Part shown: positions 1-8,457 of the stretch, in pieces | Position numbering within the stretch: position 1 is the stretch's first letter | Layout: the number at the start of each line of letters is the position of its first letter | Source of the DNA: an uncultured Alteromonadaceae bacterium | GTDB lineage: Bacteria; Pseudomonadota; Gammaproteobacteria; Enterobacterales; Alteromonadaceae | Direction of reading: 5' to 3' | Length of the DNA: 64,000 bases | Assembly (NCBI GenBank): GCA_947494925.1 | Contig: CANLWS010000002.1 | Span: 434,001 to 498,000, forward strand | The notes under the pieces: generated by a model | Database searches by the model: none | Told to the model about the DNA's origin: nothing | Seen by the model: only the letters and a program-made list of their open reading frames with translations | Made by a program: the position numbers and the translations under genes

Positions 1-886
1 GAATAGCAATACCTAAGGGCACCTTGTATTGGTTTTCATGCATCATGGCCAACGCATGATTGAGCTGCCCCTTGCGTCTTATCATCAGATCTGGTGCTCC
101 CAACCCCACTCCTATCTGCTCACCATGTCGATAAATTGACTTGAGAAGTCCTTTATCATCCCAGGGTAGCCATTCTCCCGGCATAAAGTTGGCATACTGC
201 AACGTAGTTGATTGATTGAAAGCGTGCCCGAGACCCGACATTATAAGTTTTATCGAAGCTAGGTAAGCTTTGGGTGTAAACTCAGGATCAACTTCTTGGG
301 ATACACCAATGGCTGTCTCCTGTAAGTTTATCCCCTCAATTCTGCCGTCAAATTGCTTCCCCAAAGCGGCCAACAGTTTAACAAAGCGTTTTTGAACCTT
401 TGGGTTCCAGCGTTTAGCTACCCAGCCTTCAATCTTATTGTCCTGATCATACTGAGGAACCACCCCTCCCTCGAATTCAGCAGTTTGCAGATAGGCGGGC
501 ACTGCTTTGTACTTTGGGTGAAAGGTAGCGTCTTGCAATTGAATAAAAAGTTTTTTATTTCTGCCGGCAAGGTAGGCAATATCTTTTTCTATAATCGAAA
601 AATCATATTGACCTATACTTTTCTCCAGTTGAGCCCAGGAATACATTATTTGGGCACCTGAAAACCTGTCGGAGTCAAGAAACGGGTGGTCAACAATAAA
701 CTCTCTATCTCTGGCAAAATAAACGAAGTGTTTAATATCCGACTGCGCAACCGGGCAAGTCGCATCGATATGATTTTTGTACTCTTGCATGTATCGTTCA
801 GCGGGGTTTTTCCATTCAGCATAGCAGTTCTCGCCTAGCAATGCAGATACCAACAATACGATCAATCTTGTATGGGTTGTTCTCAT
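1..886 (-). CDS. Secreted TIM-barrel-like protein, 3' end outside window
   Basis: Read on the minus strand from an ATG at 886, the frame stays open for 295 codons to the window edge, so the C-terminus is missing. Residues 1-23 form a signal peptide (hydrophobic LIVLLVSALL, probable cleavage after CYA). The mature part has the look of a glycoside-hydrolase TIM barrel: a YSWAQLE segment followed by a glycine-tyrosine-aspartate stretch, a LFIQLQD strand, and a NLQETAIG strand whose glutamate sits where an acid/base residue lies in many clan-A hydrolases. I do not recognise the family with certainty and cannot name a substrate. It is transcribed away from the mscS gene. What is seen is the open frame and signal peptide; the enzyme class is inference. 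Confidence 0.7.
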   Translation of the reverse strand, partial: MRTTHTRLIVLLVSALLGENCYAEWKNPAERYMQEYKNHIDATCPVAQSDIKHFVYFARDREFIVDHPFLDSDRFSGAQIMYSWAQLEKSIGQYDFSIIEKDIAYLAGRNKKLFIQLQDATFHPKYKAVPAYLQTAEFEGGVVPQYDQDNKIEGWVAKRWNPKVQKRFVKLLAALGKQFDGRIEGINLQETAIGVSQEVDPEFTPKAYLASIKLIMSGLGHAFNQSTTLQYANFMPGEWLPWDDKGLLKSIYRHGEQIGVGLGAPDLMIRRKGQLNHALAMMHENQYKVPLGIAI

Positions 887-1169
887 TACGATTATTCCGT
901 GATTACGCTTGGTAAACTAGCTTCTTAACCAGACTACTACTTATAAAAAATTAAAGAGTAAAAAAATGTAATTTCACGATTGCGAATAATCCTATTCTAA
1001 AAATGCCCTGCTAATCACTAGGTTTTACGTGCAACCATTTCTATCCCTACAAGTACTCAATTGATATTTGGGTAAAACATGTCAGGATCATTGCCCTTCC
1101 TAGCGTCATAATTTATGGCTAAACTAGCACGCCAAACTTACCCCAATATTTGGAAAATCAGGTATCCAT

Positions 1170-2000
1170 ATGAATGAAGATATAGAACGAATCCAGAAGA
1201 TTACCGATATCGTTGTCGAATACTTAGTGACATATAGCTTTCAAATAGTGGGGGCCATTTTTCTATTCATAATCGGAGCATGGATTGCCGGAAAAATAGG
1301 AAAAAAAGTCGAAAAGATCATGTGTGATCGAGAAATCGACGTCACATTAAGTCGCTTCACGGGAAGCGTAGTCAAAGTGATAGTTCTTGTACTGGTTGCC
1401 TTCATCGCCCTTAGCCACTTGGGTATCAGTGTTACTCCACTACTTGCTGCGTTAGGTGCGTTAGGCTTGGGGGTTGGTCTGGCAATTCAAGGTATGCTAT
1501 CTAACTACGCTGCTGGCTTTACGATCATCATCACTCGCCCCTTTGTTGTTGGCGATACAATTCGCGTGCAAGGTGTGGCCGGGTTAGTCAAGGAAGTTCA
1601 TCTGGGGTATACCATTTTGGTGGACGAAGACGCTGTAAGGATCCAAATTCCAAATCGACTGGTAATTGGCGAGATTCTGCACAATTCCAATAGCAATAGT
1701 TTGATCGAACTGTCCATTGGCGTGGCATATGATAGTGATACCAACAAAGTCACAGATCTCATTCAAAATGCCTTATCTACATTGGAAGCCACCGAACTAG
1801 CAAAGAAACCTATCATTGGCATAGATAGTTTTGGCGATAGTAGTATCAATTTCGGCATTCGATTCTGGGCCCCGACCACCAAGCACTATGAACTGCGATA
1901 CGCAGCAAACAAGCTTATCCATGATGCCATAGTGCAAGCAGGAATCGTTATCCCATTCCCGCAAAGAGAGATCACTATGCTTAATGGTGATAAACACTAA
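1170..2000 (+). CDS. mscS: Small-conductance mechanosensitive channel, MscS family
   Basis: This 276-residue inner-membrane protein has the MscS layout and near-E. coli length (286 residues). There are three hydrophobic helices at about residues 20-40, 65-85 and 90-115. The third is a glycine- and alanine-rich pore helix (LGALGLGVGLAIQG), followed by the conserved beta-domain segment RPFVVGDTI and an IPNRLV motif. MscS opens under membrane tension and releases osmolytes during hypo-osmotic shock. The ATG at 1170 is preceded only by a weak purine stretch. It is a single-gene unit: the gene upstream is divergent, and a palindromic terminator follows at 2077. Family assignment is secure; the exact paralogue is not. 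Confidence 0.93.
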   Translation: MNEDIERIQKITDIVVEYLVTYSFQIVGAIFLFIIGAWIAGKIGKKVEKIMCDREIDVTLSRFTGSVVKVIVLVLVAFIALSHLGISVTPLLAALGALGLGVGLAIQGMLSNYAAGFTIIITRPFVVGDTIRVQGVAGLVKEVHLGYTILVDEDAVRIQIPNRLVIGEILHNSNSNSLIELSIGVAYDSDTNKVTDLIQNALSTLEATELAKKPIIGIDSFGDSSINFGIRFWAPTTKHYELRYAANKLIHDAIVQAGIVIPFPQREITMLNGDKH

Positions 2001-2076
2001 GTATGGCAACTAATGGAATGGCGCTCTCAGATATGAGTTCGCGCCGCACTTGGTTATTTGCTTTGAATACAAAAAT

Positions 2077-2101
2077 GCAGATCATATGATCTGCCTTTTC
2101 T
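2077..2101 (+). terminator. Terminator-like perfect palindrome after mscS
   Basis: An 18-base perfect palindrome (2077-2094) is preceded by an A-run and followed by CTTTTCTT. It lies 77 bases after the mscS stop and just beyond the end of the convergent PEP-CTERM gene, so it may end transcription in both directions. Confidence 0.65.
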
Positions 2102-2118
2102 TAATATTGGCATTAAGG

Positions 2119-2824
2119 TCAATACAATGAGTTTTTTCGCAGCCTGACTAACACGCCAAGGCTCACTAATATCAATGCCCATGTGCCTGGCTCGGGTACT
2201 TGGGTGATACTGGTTAGACTTACGTCCAAACTATTCAATCTTTCTTCCCTAATAGATTGGCCGGTGTTATCAAGTACATCATAGTTAAGGTTTAGTACTT
2301 GCGTACCCTCCTTGATTAAAAATCTGAGTCAAATTAGCTGCATTCCCGTTGTTGAAAGTACCCAGTGGAAGGGTATCGCCAAAACTAAAAAAGGTGATAA
2401 GAATATTTGAGTTAAACAGCGATTCGGTCGCGCGTATTCCTACATCGTCTTGACCTTTAGAAATTGAATTTCGCACTCTGACAGCCGCACCTTGAGGGGC
2501 GTCAGTGGTGGTCAGAGGAAAAGGATCATTAGAGAAATTGACTGTTGTTCCAGCGAGAGTAAAACTCAAGCTGTTAAACAAATAGTAGAAGTCATTTATA
2601 GAGCCAGTTGGTGATTCACGATCAAAGGCTTGAGCCTCTGTCAGAGTATCATCAAAATCCAGTTCAACGGTGTAGTCTGCAATCGAAGATCCACTCAATC
2701 CAAACAAAGTAGCGTCTGCCCCCAAATCTAAAGTACCTTCGAACGTGAATAACGTTGCATGGGCCAAACTAGATATCGATAATGCGATAGCTGCCACCGT
2801 AGTGATAAAAAAACGTTTTAACAT
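2119..2824 (-). pseudogene. PEP-CTERM sorting-domain exported protein, frameshifted
   Basis: Translation from the ATG at 2824 gives a signal peptide (residues 1-23, ending SSLAHA) and about 150 residues of beta-rich exported domain, then stops at 2285 in the wrong frame. The next frame, shifted by one base in a run of five A (plus strand, about 2316-2320), continues without a stop to 2119. It ends in a textbook PEP-CTERM tail: VPEPGTWALIL, a hydrophobic helix, then RLRK. Removing one base from the homopolymer restores a full-length protein of about 234 residues. PEP-CTERM proteins are exported and processed by exosortase. The break is either a real inactivating indel or a homopolymer sequencing error; the sequence alone cannot separate them. 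Confidence 0.75.
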
Positions 2825-2913
2825 CTGTGTCGTTCCAAAAAGCTATAAAGAAATACTGAAGGTGAAATTGTAACCTTGCCACTACTATTATTTGTGAAGT
2901 TTTATGAAGAACT

Positions 2914-3006
2914 ATGAATCGGGCTTGGTCCCAGCTAGAACAAACTCACTAGGCCCGATTTTCACAACTGGTTAGTCGAACGACTGGTTCTCATCCTGCA
3001 CGACAT
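2914..3006. repeat. Repeat fragment left of the insertion sequence, similar to the tRNA-linked repeat
   Basis: The stretch holds an 8-base inverted repeat (AATCGGGC at 2917-2924, GCCCGATT at 2953-2960). It is followed by a segment TTAGTCGAACG...CTGGTTCTC.TCC.GCAC (2973-3002) that closely matches the right part of the repeat between the two tRNA-Lys genes (4551-4579). It looks like a diverged or truncated copy of that element, cut off from the tRNA cluster by the insertion sequence. Confidence 0.45.
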
Positions 3007-3020
3007 TAGGATGTTTCTTT

Positions 3021-3043
3021 GGCTCTTCATCATAAACGGGGGA
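3021..3043 (+). repeat. Left terminal inverted repeat of the ISL3 element
   Basis: These 23 bases start GGCTCTTCATC and match the right end in reverse complement at 20 of 23 positions; mismatches are at positions 7, 9 and 10. Confidence 0.88.
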
Positions 3044-3095
3044 CATCAACATTCATTAAACTGATTTTGCGAAGATCATTTAATGGAGAGCGTCG

Positions 3096-4288
3096 ATGTC
3101 CCACGCCGGTACTATTTTAGGCATAACTGAGTTAGAAATTGAACAAATTCATCGCTGTGATGAGGTTAAAGTCTGGGCTAAGCCTAATCGAAGACCATTG
3201 TGTAAGCACTGTCATAGTAAGCGTCTGAGGATCAAAGCTACACATAGCAGAACAGTGAAACACACACGCCAGGGCAACCAGATAATGACCTTGTACTTGA
3301 AGCTACCCAAGTATCACTGTCGTGATTGTGGACGCTATTTCCGGCATCCATTCGTGGGTATCCTTCCGCGATACCGCGCATCAGAATGTTATCGACTTGA
3401 AGTGTTTGAAGCCCATCATGGAGGTGTCACTCAACGTAAGATTTCTCGCACGCACAATATCATTGCTGCAACAGTTGAACGCTGGTATCAAGCCCATGTC
3501 AGTCAAAAGTATAAAGAGACAATCAGTCGCCCATGTCCAGAAATACTTGGTATCGACGAACATTTTTTACGCGAAGAAAAGGCTATGCGACGACCTTTGT
3601 GGACATGAAGAATCATAGTGTCTTTGATGTTAAATTGGGCCGTTCCGAATCGAGCCTACGCAGTTATTTACGCCGCCTACTGGAAAAACATAACGTGCGG
3701 CTAATCGCCATGGATTTATCGGAAACCTACCGCAATATCGCCAAACGCTATTTTCCCAATGCCACGATCGTGGCAGATCGGTTTCATGTGGTGCGTTTGA
3801 TTAACCATCACTTTTTAAAGGCCTGGCAATATCATCATTCTGAAGGGCGCAAGAACCGTGGGTTATTGAGTTTAATGCGTCGTCATCAATGGCGATTAAG
3901 TGAAGATAATCATGCCAACCTGATGCACTACCTAGCAGGCTACCCTGTCTTAAAAGCTTTGTATCATGCAAAGCAAAAACTCATTCGGCTAATGTTATTA
4001 AAAACAATGAACGAAAAGCGTATGGAGAAAAAGCTACCTGTATTACTTGAACTACTGGAGCAACTTCACCACAGCCCGCTCAGAGCGCTAGCTAGAACGC
4101 TGACAAACTGGCTACAGCCAATCGTTGCCATGTGGCGCTTTAGTCGCAACAATGGCATCACCGAAGGCTTCCACAATAAGATGGAAATGCTATCGAGAAG
4201 AGCATATGGTTTTAGGAACTTTGAAAATTATCGAATGAGAGTGATGACCCAATGTGGATGGGATGGTGTAATTAACCGTGTACGATGA
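3096..4288 (+). pseudogene. ISL3-family transposase, split by a -1 frameshift
   Basis: Two overlapping frames together make one ISL3 transposase of about 397 residues. The first (3096-3608) carries the zinc-finger-like N-terminus (CKHC and CRDC pairs), a helix-turn-helix and the first catalytic aspartate in LGIDEH. The second, in the -1 frame and ending at 4288, carries TRRKGYATTF, the middle aspartates (AMDLSETYR, VADRFH) and the catalytic glutamate region GITEGFHNK. The switch falls exactly on T-TTT-TTA (3563-3569), a classical X-XXY-YYZ slippery heptamer; a -1 slip there yields a continuous HFLTRRKGYATT. A lost T in the run would look identical. The ATG at 3096 has an upstream GGAGAG. The element has the normal single-gene layout otherwise. 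Confidence 0.8.
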
Positions 4289-4295
4289 ATGCTGA

Positions 4296-4318
4296 TCCCC
4301 CGTTTATGGGGTAGAGCC
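4296..4318 (-). repeat. Right terminal inverted repeat of the ISL3 element
   Basis: Read on the minus strand it begins GGCTCTACCCC and continues into the shared ATAAACGGGGGA. It ends 13 bases before the tRNA-Lys 3' end. Confidence 0.88.
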
Positions 4319-4331
4319 GATATTTTGAAGA

Positions 4332-4407
4332 TGGTGGGTCGTGCTGGATTCGAACCAGCGACCAATTGATTAAAAGTCAACTGCTCTACCAACTGAGCTA
4401 ACGACCC
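4332..4407 (-). tRNA. tRNA-Lys (anticodon TTT), distal copy
   Basis: These 76 bases on the minus strand fold as a canonical tRNA: acceptor stem GGGTCGT/ACGACCC, D arm TAGCTCAGTTGGTAGAGCA, anticodon loop CTTTTAA with TTT, T arm GGTTCGAATCC and an encoded CCA tail. It differs from the proximal copy by one base in the D loop. It is the second tRNA in a minus-strand transcript that starts at the promoter near 4752. The insertion sequence lies directly after its 3' end, and I see no clear terminator in between. Confidence 0.97.
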
Positions 4408-4454
4408 ATCTAATTGAAGCTTTATTATTCAGCATTGCGCTGAACCTAAATTGT

Positions 4455-4606
4455 TTGAAAGTGGTGGGTCGTGCTGGATTACTCCAGGCATCCTGCCTTA
4501 CGCCCTTCGGGCCATGCTGCGCATGTTCTAATTTGTTCCAGACAAATTAGTCGAACGCTTCGCTGGTTCTCTTCCAGCACACATAGACCTATATCTTTCT
4601 TGAAAG
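4455..4606 (-). repeat. tRNA-Lys-derived repeat element between the two tRNA genes
   Basis: A 26-base direct repeat (4455-4480 and 4600-4625) contains seven bases of tRNA-Lys downstream flank plus the last 19 bases of the tRNA gene. Between the copies is a 119-base insert rich in small hairpins. The insert ends in GCTGGTTCTCTTCCAGCAC, a T-arm-like sequence in the opposite orientation to the tRNAs, so the element is bounded by GTGCTGGA and TCCAGCAC as inverted ends. The first direct-repeat copy is a tRNA-Lys 3' fragment, not a complete tRNA. The arrangement resembles a small element that targets, or was copied from, the 3' end of a tRNA gene. A diverged relative lies at 2914-3006. Confidence 0.6.
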
Positions 4607-4682
4607 TGGTGGGTCGTGCTGGATTCGAACCAGCGACCAATTGATTAAAAGTCAACTGCTCTACCAGCTGAGCTAACGACCC
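4607..4682 (-). tRNA. tRNA-Lys (anticodon TTT), proximal copy
   Basis: A 76-base tRNA with the same acceptor stem, TTT anticodon, T arm and encoded CCA as the distal copy; the D loop has CAGCTGG in place of CAGTTGG. It lies about 70 bases after a strong promoter. In E. coli a lysine tRNA operon also follows tol-pal-ybgF, so this is conserved synteny. Confidence 0.97.
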
Positions 4683-4751
4683 CTTTCAATTTTCATTGTC
4701 ACATTTTTGCAGTGCTTTTGGTGTAAGCTCTACTCCCTGCGACGGCGGCAT

Positions 4752-4779
4752 ATAATACTCAATTATCTATTTGGTGCAA
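4752..4779 (-). promoter_or_regulatory. Stable-RNA promoter for the tRNA-Lys genes
   Basis: On the minus strand TTGCAC (4774-4779) and TATTAT (4752-4757) are separated by 16 bases. They are followed by a GC-rich discriminator (GCCGCCGTCGC), the signature of promoters under stringent control. Confidence 0.7.
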
Positions 4780-4832
4780 GATAAAATTGAGGTTTATTTT
4801 GAACTTACGTACTGTTTGCCGTTTTTATGCGC

Positions 4833-4883
4833 AAAAACCTTTCTTCGTTAACCTGCTATTAACTTGATCAACAAAGAAAGGTT
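4833..4883 (-). terminator. Terminator of the Tol-Pal operon
   Basis: A 14-base stem (AACCTTTCTTTGTT with AACGAAGAAAGGTT on the minus strand, one G-U pair) with a 20-base loop and a short T-run starts 27 bases after the cpoB stop. Confidence 0.7.
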
Positions 4884-4909
4884 ATTAATTCGCCGTTAAA
4901 ATAAAACTT

Positions 4910-5662
4910 CTAGTTTAGATTCTTTAACCGTGTTTCCGCCAGTTTTCTTGAAGAAGAATCCGGATATTCTGACATTACCTGTTCAAAAAGCTGTCTGGCA
5001 CGGGCAATATTCGACCGCTTTTGCTCCACAACACCTAATTTAAACATAGCGTCAGCTCGTTTTGTTGAGTCGGGGTAACCGTTTGACAATATTTCGAACT
5101 GTTCACCTGCCCCAGCCCAGTCCTGTTTATTAAACAACAACTGGCCCAGCCAATAGTGCGCGTTTGGCGCAAAGCTGGAACTTGGGTACTTCAGCAGAAA
5201 GGCCTGAAACTCGGGGATAGCTTGATCATATTGTTTATCTTTTAATATCAGATTCACTGCACGATCGTACGCGTCGTTTTCACTTTCTGTGGTGACATAA
5301 CTTTCATCAGGTGTCTGACTTGTCACCGTCGGGTTAACTGTGGGCGTTGCCGGCAGAGACTTAACAGCCTCAATTCGTTTGTCAATTTCCAGATACAGCT
5401 CTCGTTGGCGCTCCAGAATTTTTTCCAACTGGTGATTGTGCAGCTCCAGCGTGCCACGAAGCTCATCGACTTCTTCCTGGATTTGATTGAGCTGACCTTG
5501 AATGCGATGCTGCGCATTCGTGCGTGACTCCATGATCCGTTCGAGCGTTGCCACCCGGGTATCAATGCTTTCGCCATTCAAGTCAGTCACAGGCGCAGGA
5601 GCCGCATTAACTGCGGCTCCCATAACAAGCGAAAGACTAAGCGCTAGAGTGCGATTAATCAT
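4910..5662 (-). CDS. cpoB: Cell division coordinator CpoB (YbgF)
   Basis: This 250-residue periplasmic protein has a signal peptide (cleavage after AAVNA at about residue 20), a coiled-coil trimerisation segment at about 35-105, a threonine- and proline-rich linker, and three TPR-type repeats from about 128 to the end (YDRAVNLILKDKQYDQAI, PNAHYWLGQLLFNKQDW, ADAMFKLGVVEQKRSN). CpoB links the Tol machine to PBP1B so that outer-membrane constriction keeps pace with septal peptidoglycan synthesis. It is the last gene of the ybgC-tolQRAB-pal-cpoB operon, starts 12 bases after pal, and is followed by a strong hairpin terminator. Length and domain order match the family. Confidence 0.95.
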   Translation of the reverse strand: MINRTLALSLSLVMGAAVNAAPAPVTDLNGESIDTRVATLERIMESRTNAQHRIQGQLNQIQEEVDELRGTLELHNHQLEKILERQRELYLEIDKRIEAVKSLPATPTVNPTVTSQTPDESYVTTESENDAYDRAVNLILKDKQYDQAIPEFQAFLLKYPSSSFAPNAHYWLGQLLFNKQDWAGAGEQFEILSNGYPDSTKRADAMFKLGVVEQKRSNIARARQLFEQVMSEYPDSSSRKLAETRLKNLN

Positions 5663-5674
5663 AACACCTCAATT

Positions 5675-6244
5675 TTATTGATAAACTAAAACACCGCGAC
5701 GGTTTTGAGCGAAAGCGTCTTCAGAACTTCCCATCACAACAGGCTTTTCTTCGCCATAGGAAACGACTGAAATCTGATAAGCGCTTACACCGGCATTTTG
5801 CAGATAGGTCTCTACTGCTTTAGCACGGCGCTCACCCAATGCGATATTGTATTCAGGTGTACCACGGCTATCACAGTGACCTTCAATCACAATAGACTGA
5901 CTTGGGTTTTTGCTCAGGAAGTCAGCATGCTTGTCCAATACTGAATAAGAATCAGTGCGGATACTTGAACGGTCGAAGTCAAAGTAAACAACCTGGTCAT
6001 TTTTCAACATGTCCAAAGTTCTTTCTCTTTGCTGCGTTGCAGTGCGACGCTCATTTGCAGCAGAAATTTGTGTTTGCTCAGCTTCTCTGGCTTCCCGCGC
6101 TTTGCGATCAGCTTCTGCTTGAGCGGCAGCAGCTTCATTTGCTGCAGTCTCATCCACCTGGTTTTCGTCTGTCGTCGAACACGCCATCATTGTGACCACG
6201 GGTATTGCTATTAGCATGCCTTTAAATACTTTTTTAAATTGCAT
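5675..6244 (-). CDS. pal: Peptidoglycan-associated lipoprotein Pal
   Basis: Pal is 189 residues with a lipoprotein signal (hydrophobic segment then MMAC, lipidated Cys22) and an alanine- and glutamate-rich linker. The C-terminal OmpA-like domain contains VVYFDFDRSSI and GHCDSRGTPEYN with GERRAKAV, the diaminopimelate-binding core. It anchors the outer membrane to peptidoglycan and is relocated to division sites by TolB and TolQRA. It sits between tolB (53 bases upstream) and cpoB. Nothing is missing from the binding motif. Identity is secure from both sequence and operon position. Confidence 0.97.
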   Translation of the reverse strand: MQFKKVFKGMLIAIPVVTMMACSTTDENQVDETAANEAAAAQAEADRKAREAREAEQTQISAANERRTATQQRERTLDMLKNDQVVYFDFDRSSIRTDSYSVLDKHADFLSKNPSQSIVIEGHCDSRGTPEYNIALGERRAKAVETYLQNAGVSAYQISVVSYGEEKPVVMGSSEDAFAQNRRGVLVYQ

Positions 6245-6297
6245 CCTCTTAATCCTTATAGTTTTAAATGTGTAAATCGGTTATTGACTAAGTTTAA

Positions 6298-7653
6298 TTA
6301 CAAAAATGGCGACCAGCTTGGCGATTTAACCTGACCATCTGCGGCAGGTAACCTCGCTTTAAAGCGTCCGTCCAACGACACCAGTGATAACACTTGTTCA
6401 CCCTGGTGCAGAGTACTGTATATAATCATACTGCCATTCGGCGCTATACTCGGTGACTCATCAAGAAATGTCTTGGTTAACACCTGCATATTACTATTGT
6501 CCAAATCCTGTCTGGCAATATGGTAATTCCCCCGGGTGCGATTGACCAACACCATCTCTTTTCCATTTGGTGTAATCGTGCCACCGAGGTTCATTTCACC
6601 TTCGAAAGTTAGCCTCCTAACTTTACCTGATGCTAAATTTACGCGATATAACTGAGGTTTACCACCCCGTTCTGAACTAAAAATCAAGCTCTTACCATCT
6701 GGCAACCAAGCTGGCTCGGTATCAATGGCTCGATTTCGGGTAATCCGACGCAATCTTTGACTGGCAATATCCATTATGTAGATTTCCGGATTGCCGTCTT
6801 TGGACAGCACCATCGCCATTTGGCGTCCATCTGGTGAGAATTGTGGTGCACCATTTATGCCAGGAAAATCCGTCAGGCGGGTGCGACTCATGGTGTAAAT
6901 ATCCTGTATGAAAATCTGAGGTTTACGATTCTCAAAACTCACGTACGCCAATTTCTTGGCATCCGGGGACCAGGCTGGAGACATTAACGGCTCTTTGGAA
7001 CGCAATAAGGTTGTTTCGTTAGCGCCATCATAGTCTGCAACTACAAGCTGATAAGGAAACTCTGTTGTGGTTCTGTCACGCACAATAACGTAGGCTATTT
7101 GCGTCAGAAACGCCCCTCGCTCACCGGTAAGTTTTTCATAAACGGTATCGCTGATTTGATGAGCCTGTTCGCGAAAACTATTGCCATCAATTACGGAAGA
7201 CCAGGAATCGATAATATGATCTTTTGCATTGACCAATCGCCCATTGCTTAGCAGCTGTGATTGTCCACCAGTAATCTGGCCTCGGATAACGTCAATCAGT
7301 TCTACCGATACTCGATATCTGTCTACGGCCTCCTGCTCTACCGAGCCAACCACTATGGCCTCAACCCCGGTAGATGCCCATGCACTATAATCCACCTCAC
7401 TGTCTGTTGTTGGATACTGCGGCATGGATGCTGAATCAATAGGATTGAATTTACCACTTCTGGCCAGATCGGCTGCAACCACATTGGTAAGTCTTTCCGG
7501 CATGACGCCTGAGCCAACCCATTTAAACGGTACCACTCCCACAGGACGAGCACTGTCTATCCCTTCCGTGATAACGATTTCTAGGGTCGCATGCGACCAT
7601 GAACTGGTCACTAAACAGATTGCAGCGATGAGTGTAAGGATTTTATTGGGCAT
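6298..7653 (-). CDS. tolB: Tol-Pal system periplasmic protein TolB
   Basis: TolB has 451 residues: a signal peptide ending SWSHA (residues 1-22), an N-terminal alpha/beta domain to about 190, then a beta-propeller of WD40-like repeats marked by [50 protein letters not shown] and [12 protein letters not shown]. It binds Pal and releases it from peptidoglycan; its N-terminus is pulled by TolA. The ATG overlaps the tolA stop by one base (TAATG), so translation is probably coupled. Length is close to the usual 430 residues. Confidence 0.97.
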   Translation of the reverse strand: MPNKILTLIAAICLVTSSWSHATLEIVITEGIDSARPVGVVPFKWVGSGVMPERLTNVVAADLARSGKFNPIDSASMPQYPTTDSEVDYSAWASTGVEAIVVGSVEQEAVDRYRVSVELIDVIRGQITGGQSQLLSNGRLVNAKDHIIDSWSSVIDGNSFREQAHQISDTVYEKLTGERGAFLTQIAYVIVRDRTTTEFPYQLVVADYDGANETTLLRSKEPLMSPAWSPDAKKLAYVSFENRKPQIFIQDIYTMSRTRLTDFPGINGAPQFSPDGRQMAMVLSKDGNPEIYIMDIASQRLRRITRNRAIDTEPAWLPDGKSLIFSSERGGKPQLYRVNLASGKVRRLTFEGEMNLGGTITPNGKEMVLVNRTRGNYHIARQDLDNSNMQVLTKTFLDESPSIAPNGSMIIYSTLHQGEQVLSLVSLDGRFKARLPAADGQVKSPSWSPFL

Positions 7654-8450
7654 TATAATTCTGGTCTCACTGTTAAATTAATATCTTTAAGTTTTTCGTA
7701 CACATCAGGCTCTTTAGAAACCGGCAATGTGTCCGATTTAAATACGGCAGTTTTTGCAGCACGACATACTGCATCATCTCCTTGCAAAACGTCAGCCTTA
7801 ATCACTAGTCCATTCGACGCCAGTCTAATATTAATACGGCAACTTTTACCACGAAATGCTTCATCTAAAATAATATTGCGTTGAATCGCCTGAGTAATCA
7901 GAACAGTGTACTTTTGCACTTCCGACAACACCACTTTCTGGCGACGTTGCGCCTGCGCAGCCCGTTCAGCATTTATTTGTTCTTGCAATATTCGTTCTTG
8001 TTCAGCACGTTCTTGTTGTTCCTGGCGCTTAATTGCCGCTTCTTTTTCGGCTTTTTCACGCTGCTCTTTCTCTCGTTTAGCTTTTTCTTCAGCCTGTTTC
8101 TTTTCCTGTTCTCGCTTGCGCTTTTTTTCCAGGTCCAGTTTCTTTTTTCGCTCAGCTTCTTCTTTGCGTTTCTTTTCCCTTTCTTTACGCTTTTTTTCTT
8201 CATTAATCTTTCGCTGAGCGTCCTGTACTTTCTTTTCTTCTGCTTTGCGAATTTGTTCTTTTTTGTCCCGTATCTGGTCCAGCTGTTGTTGAATTACACT
8301 TTCGTCAATTACCATTGCTTCAATCGGAAGATTGAGGCTCAACTCTGTTGGCATAGGCGGTGTGTGAAAGTCCATGCTCACCACCAACAACCCTCCCAAT
8401 GCAGCGTGAAGCCCAAGGGATTTGAAAACTGCAAATGACGCCTTACCCAT
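7653..8450 (-). CDS. tolA: Tol-Pal system protein TolA
   Basis: TolA is 265 residues, shorter than E. coli TolA (421) mainly because of a shorter helical rod. One membrane helix (about residues 5-25) is followed by a lysine/glutamate-rich helix at about 55-170, then a compact C-terminal domain with two cysteines ([10 protein letters not shown] and DDAVCRAAK) that likely form the family disulfide. TolA spans the periplasm and transmits the proton-motive-force movement of TolQR to TolB and Pal. It starts just after tolR and overlaps tolB by one base. The repetitive lysine/glutamate codons produce long open frames on the opposite strand, which are not genes. Confidence 0.95.
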   Translation of the reverse strand: MGKASFAVFKSLGLHAALGGLLVVSMDFHTPPMPTELSLNLPIEAMVIDESVIQQQLDQIRDKKEQIRKAEEKKVQDAQRKINEEKKRKEREKKRKEEAERKKKLDLEKKRKREQEKKQAEEKAKREKEQREKAEKEAAIKRQEQQERAEQERILQEQINAERAAQAQRRQKVVLSEVQKYTVLITQAIQRNIILDEAFRGKSCRINIRLASNGLVIKADVLQGDDAVCRAAKTAVFKSDTLPVSKEPDVYEKLKDINLTVRPEL

Positions 8451-8457
8451 AATACCT

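Larger units (their letters stand above)
3021..4318 (+). mobile_element. ISL3-family insertion sequence, 1298 bp
   Basis: The element is bounded by 23-base terminal inverted repeats that match at 20 of 23 positions (3021-3043 and 4296-4318). Both begin GGCTCT and end in ATAAACGGGGGA, which is the start expected of ISL3-family ends. It encodes one transposase on the plus strand, broken into two frames. The flanking octamers are GTTTCTTT on the left and GATATTTT on the right. They agree at only five of eight positions, so the 8-base target duplication usual for this family is absent or eroded. Its right end lies 13 bases from the 3' end of a tRNA-Lys gene. Family and ends are seen directly; activity is doubtful because of the frameshift. 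Confidence 0.9.

Noticed and set aside
3322-3618. 98-codon plus-strand frame inside the transposase
   Set aside because: It is the third frame of the same region; the other two carry the conserved transposase motifs.
4462-4480. A third tRNA-Lys gene between the two complete ones
   Set aside because: Only the 3' 19 bases of the tRNA are present; the rest is repeat sequence that cannot fold as a tRNA.
7881-8438. 185-codon plus-strand frame rich in Phe and Leu
   Set aside because: It is antisense to the lysine/glutamate-rich rod of tolA; the composition is a by-product of AAG/GAA codons.
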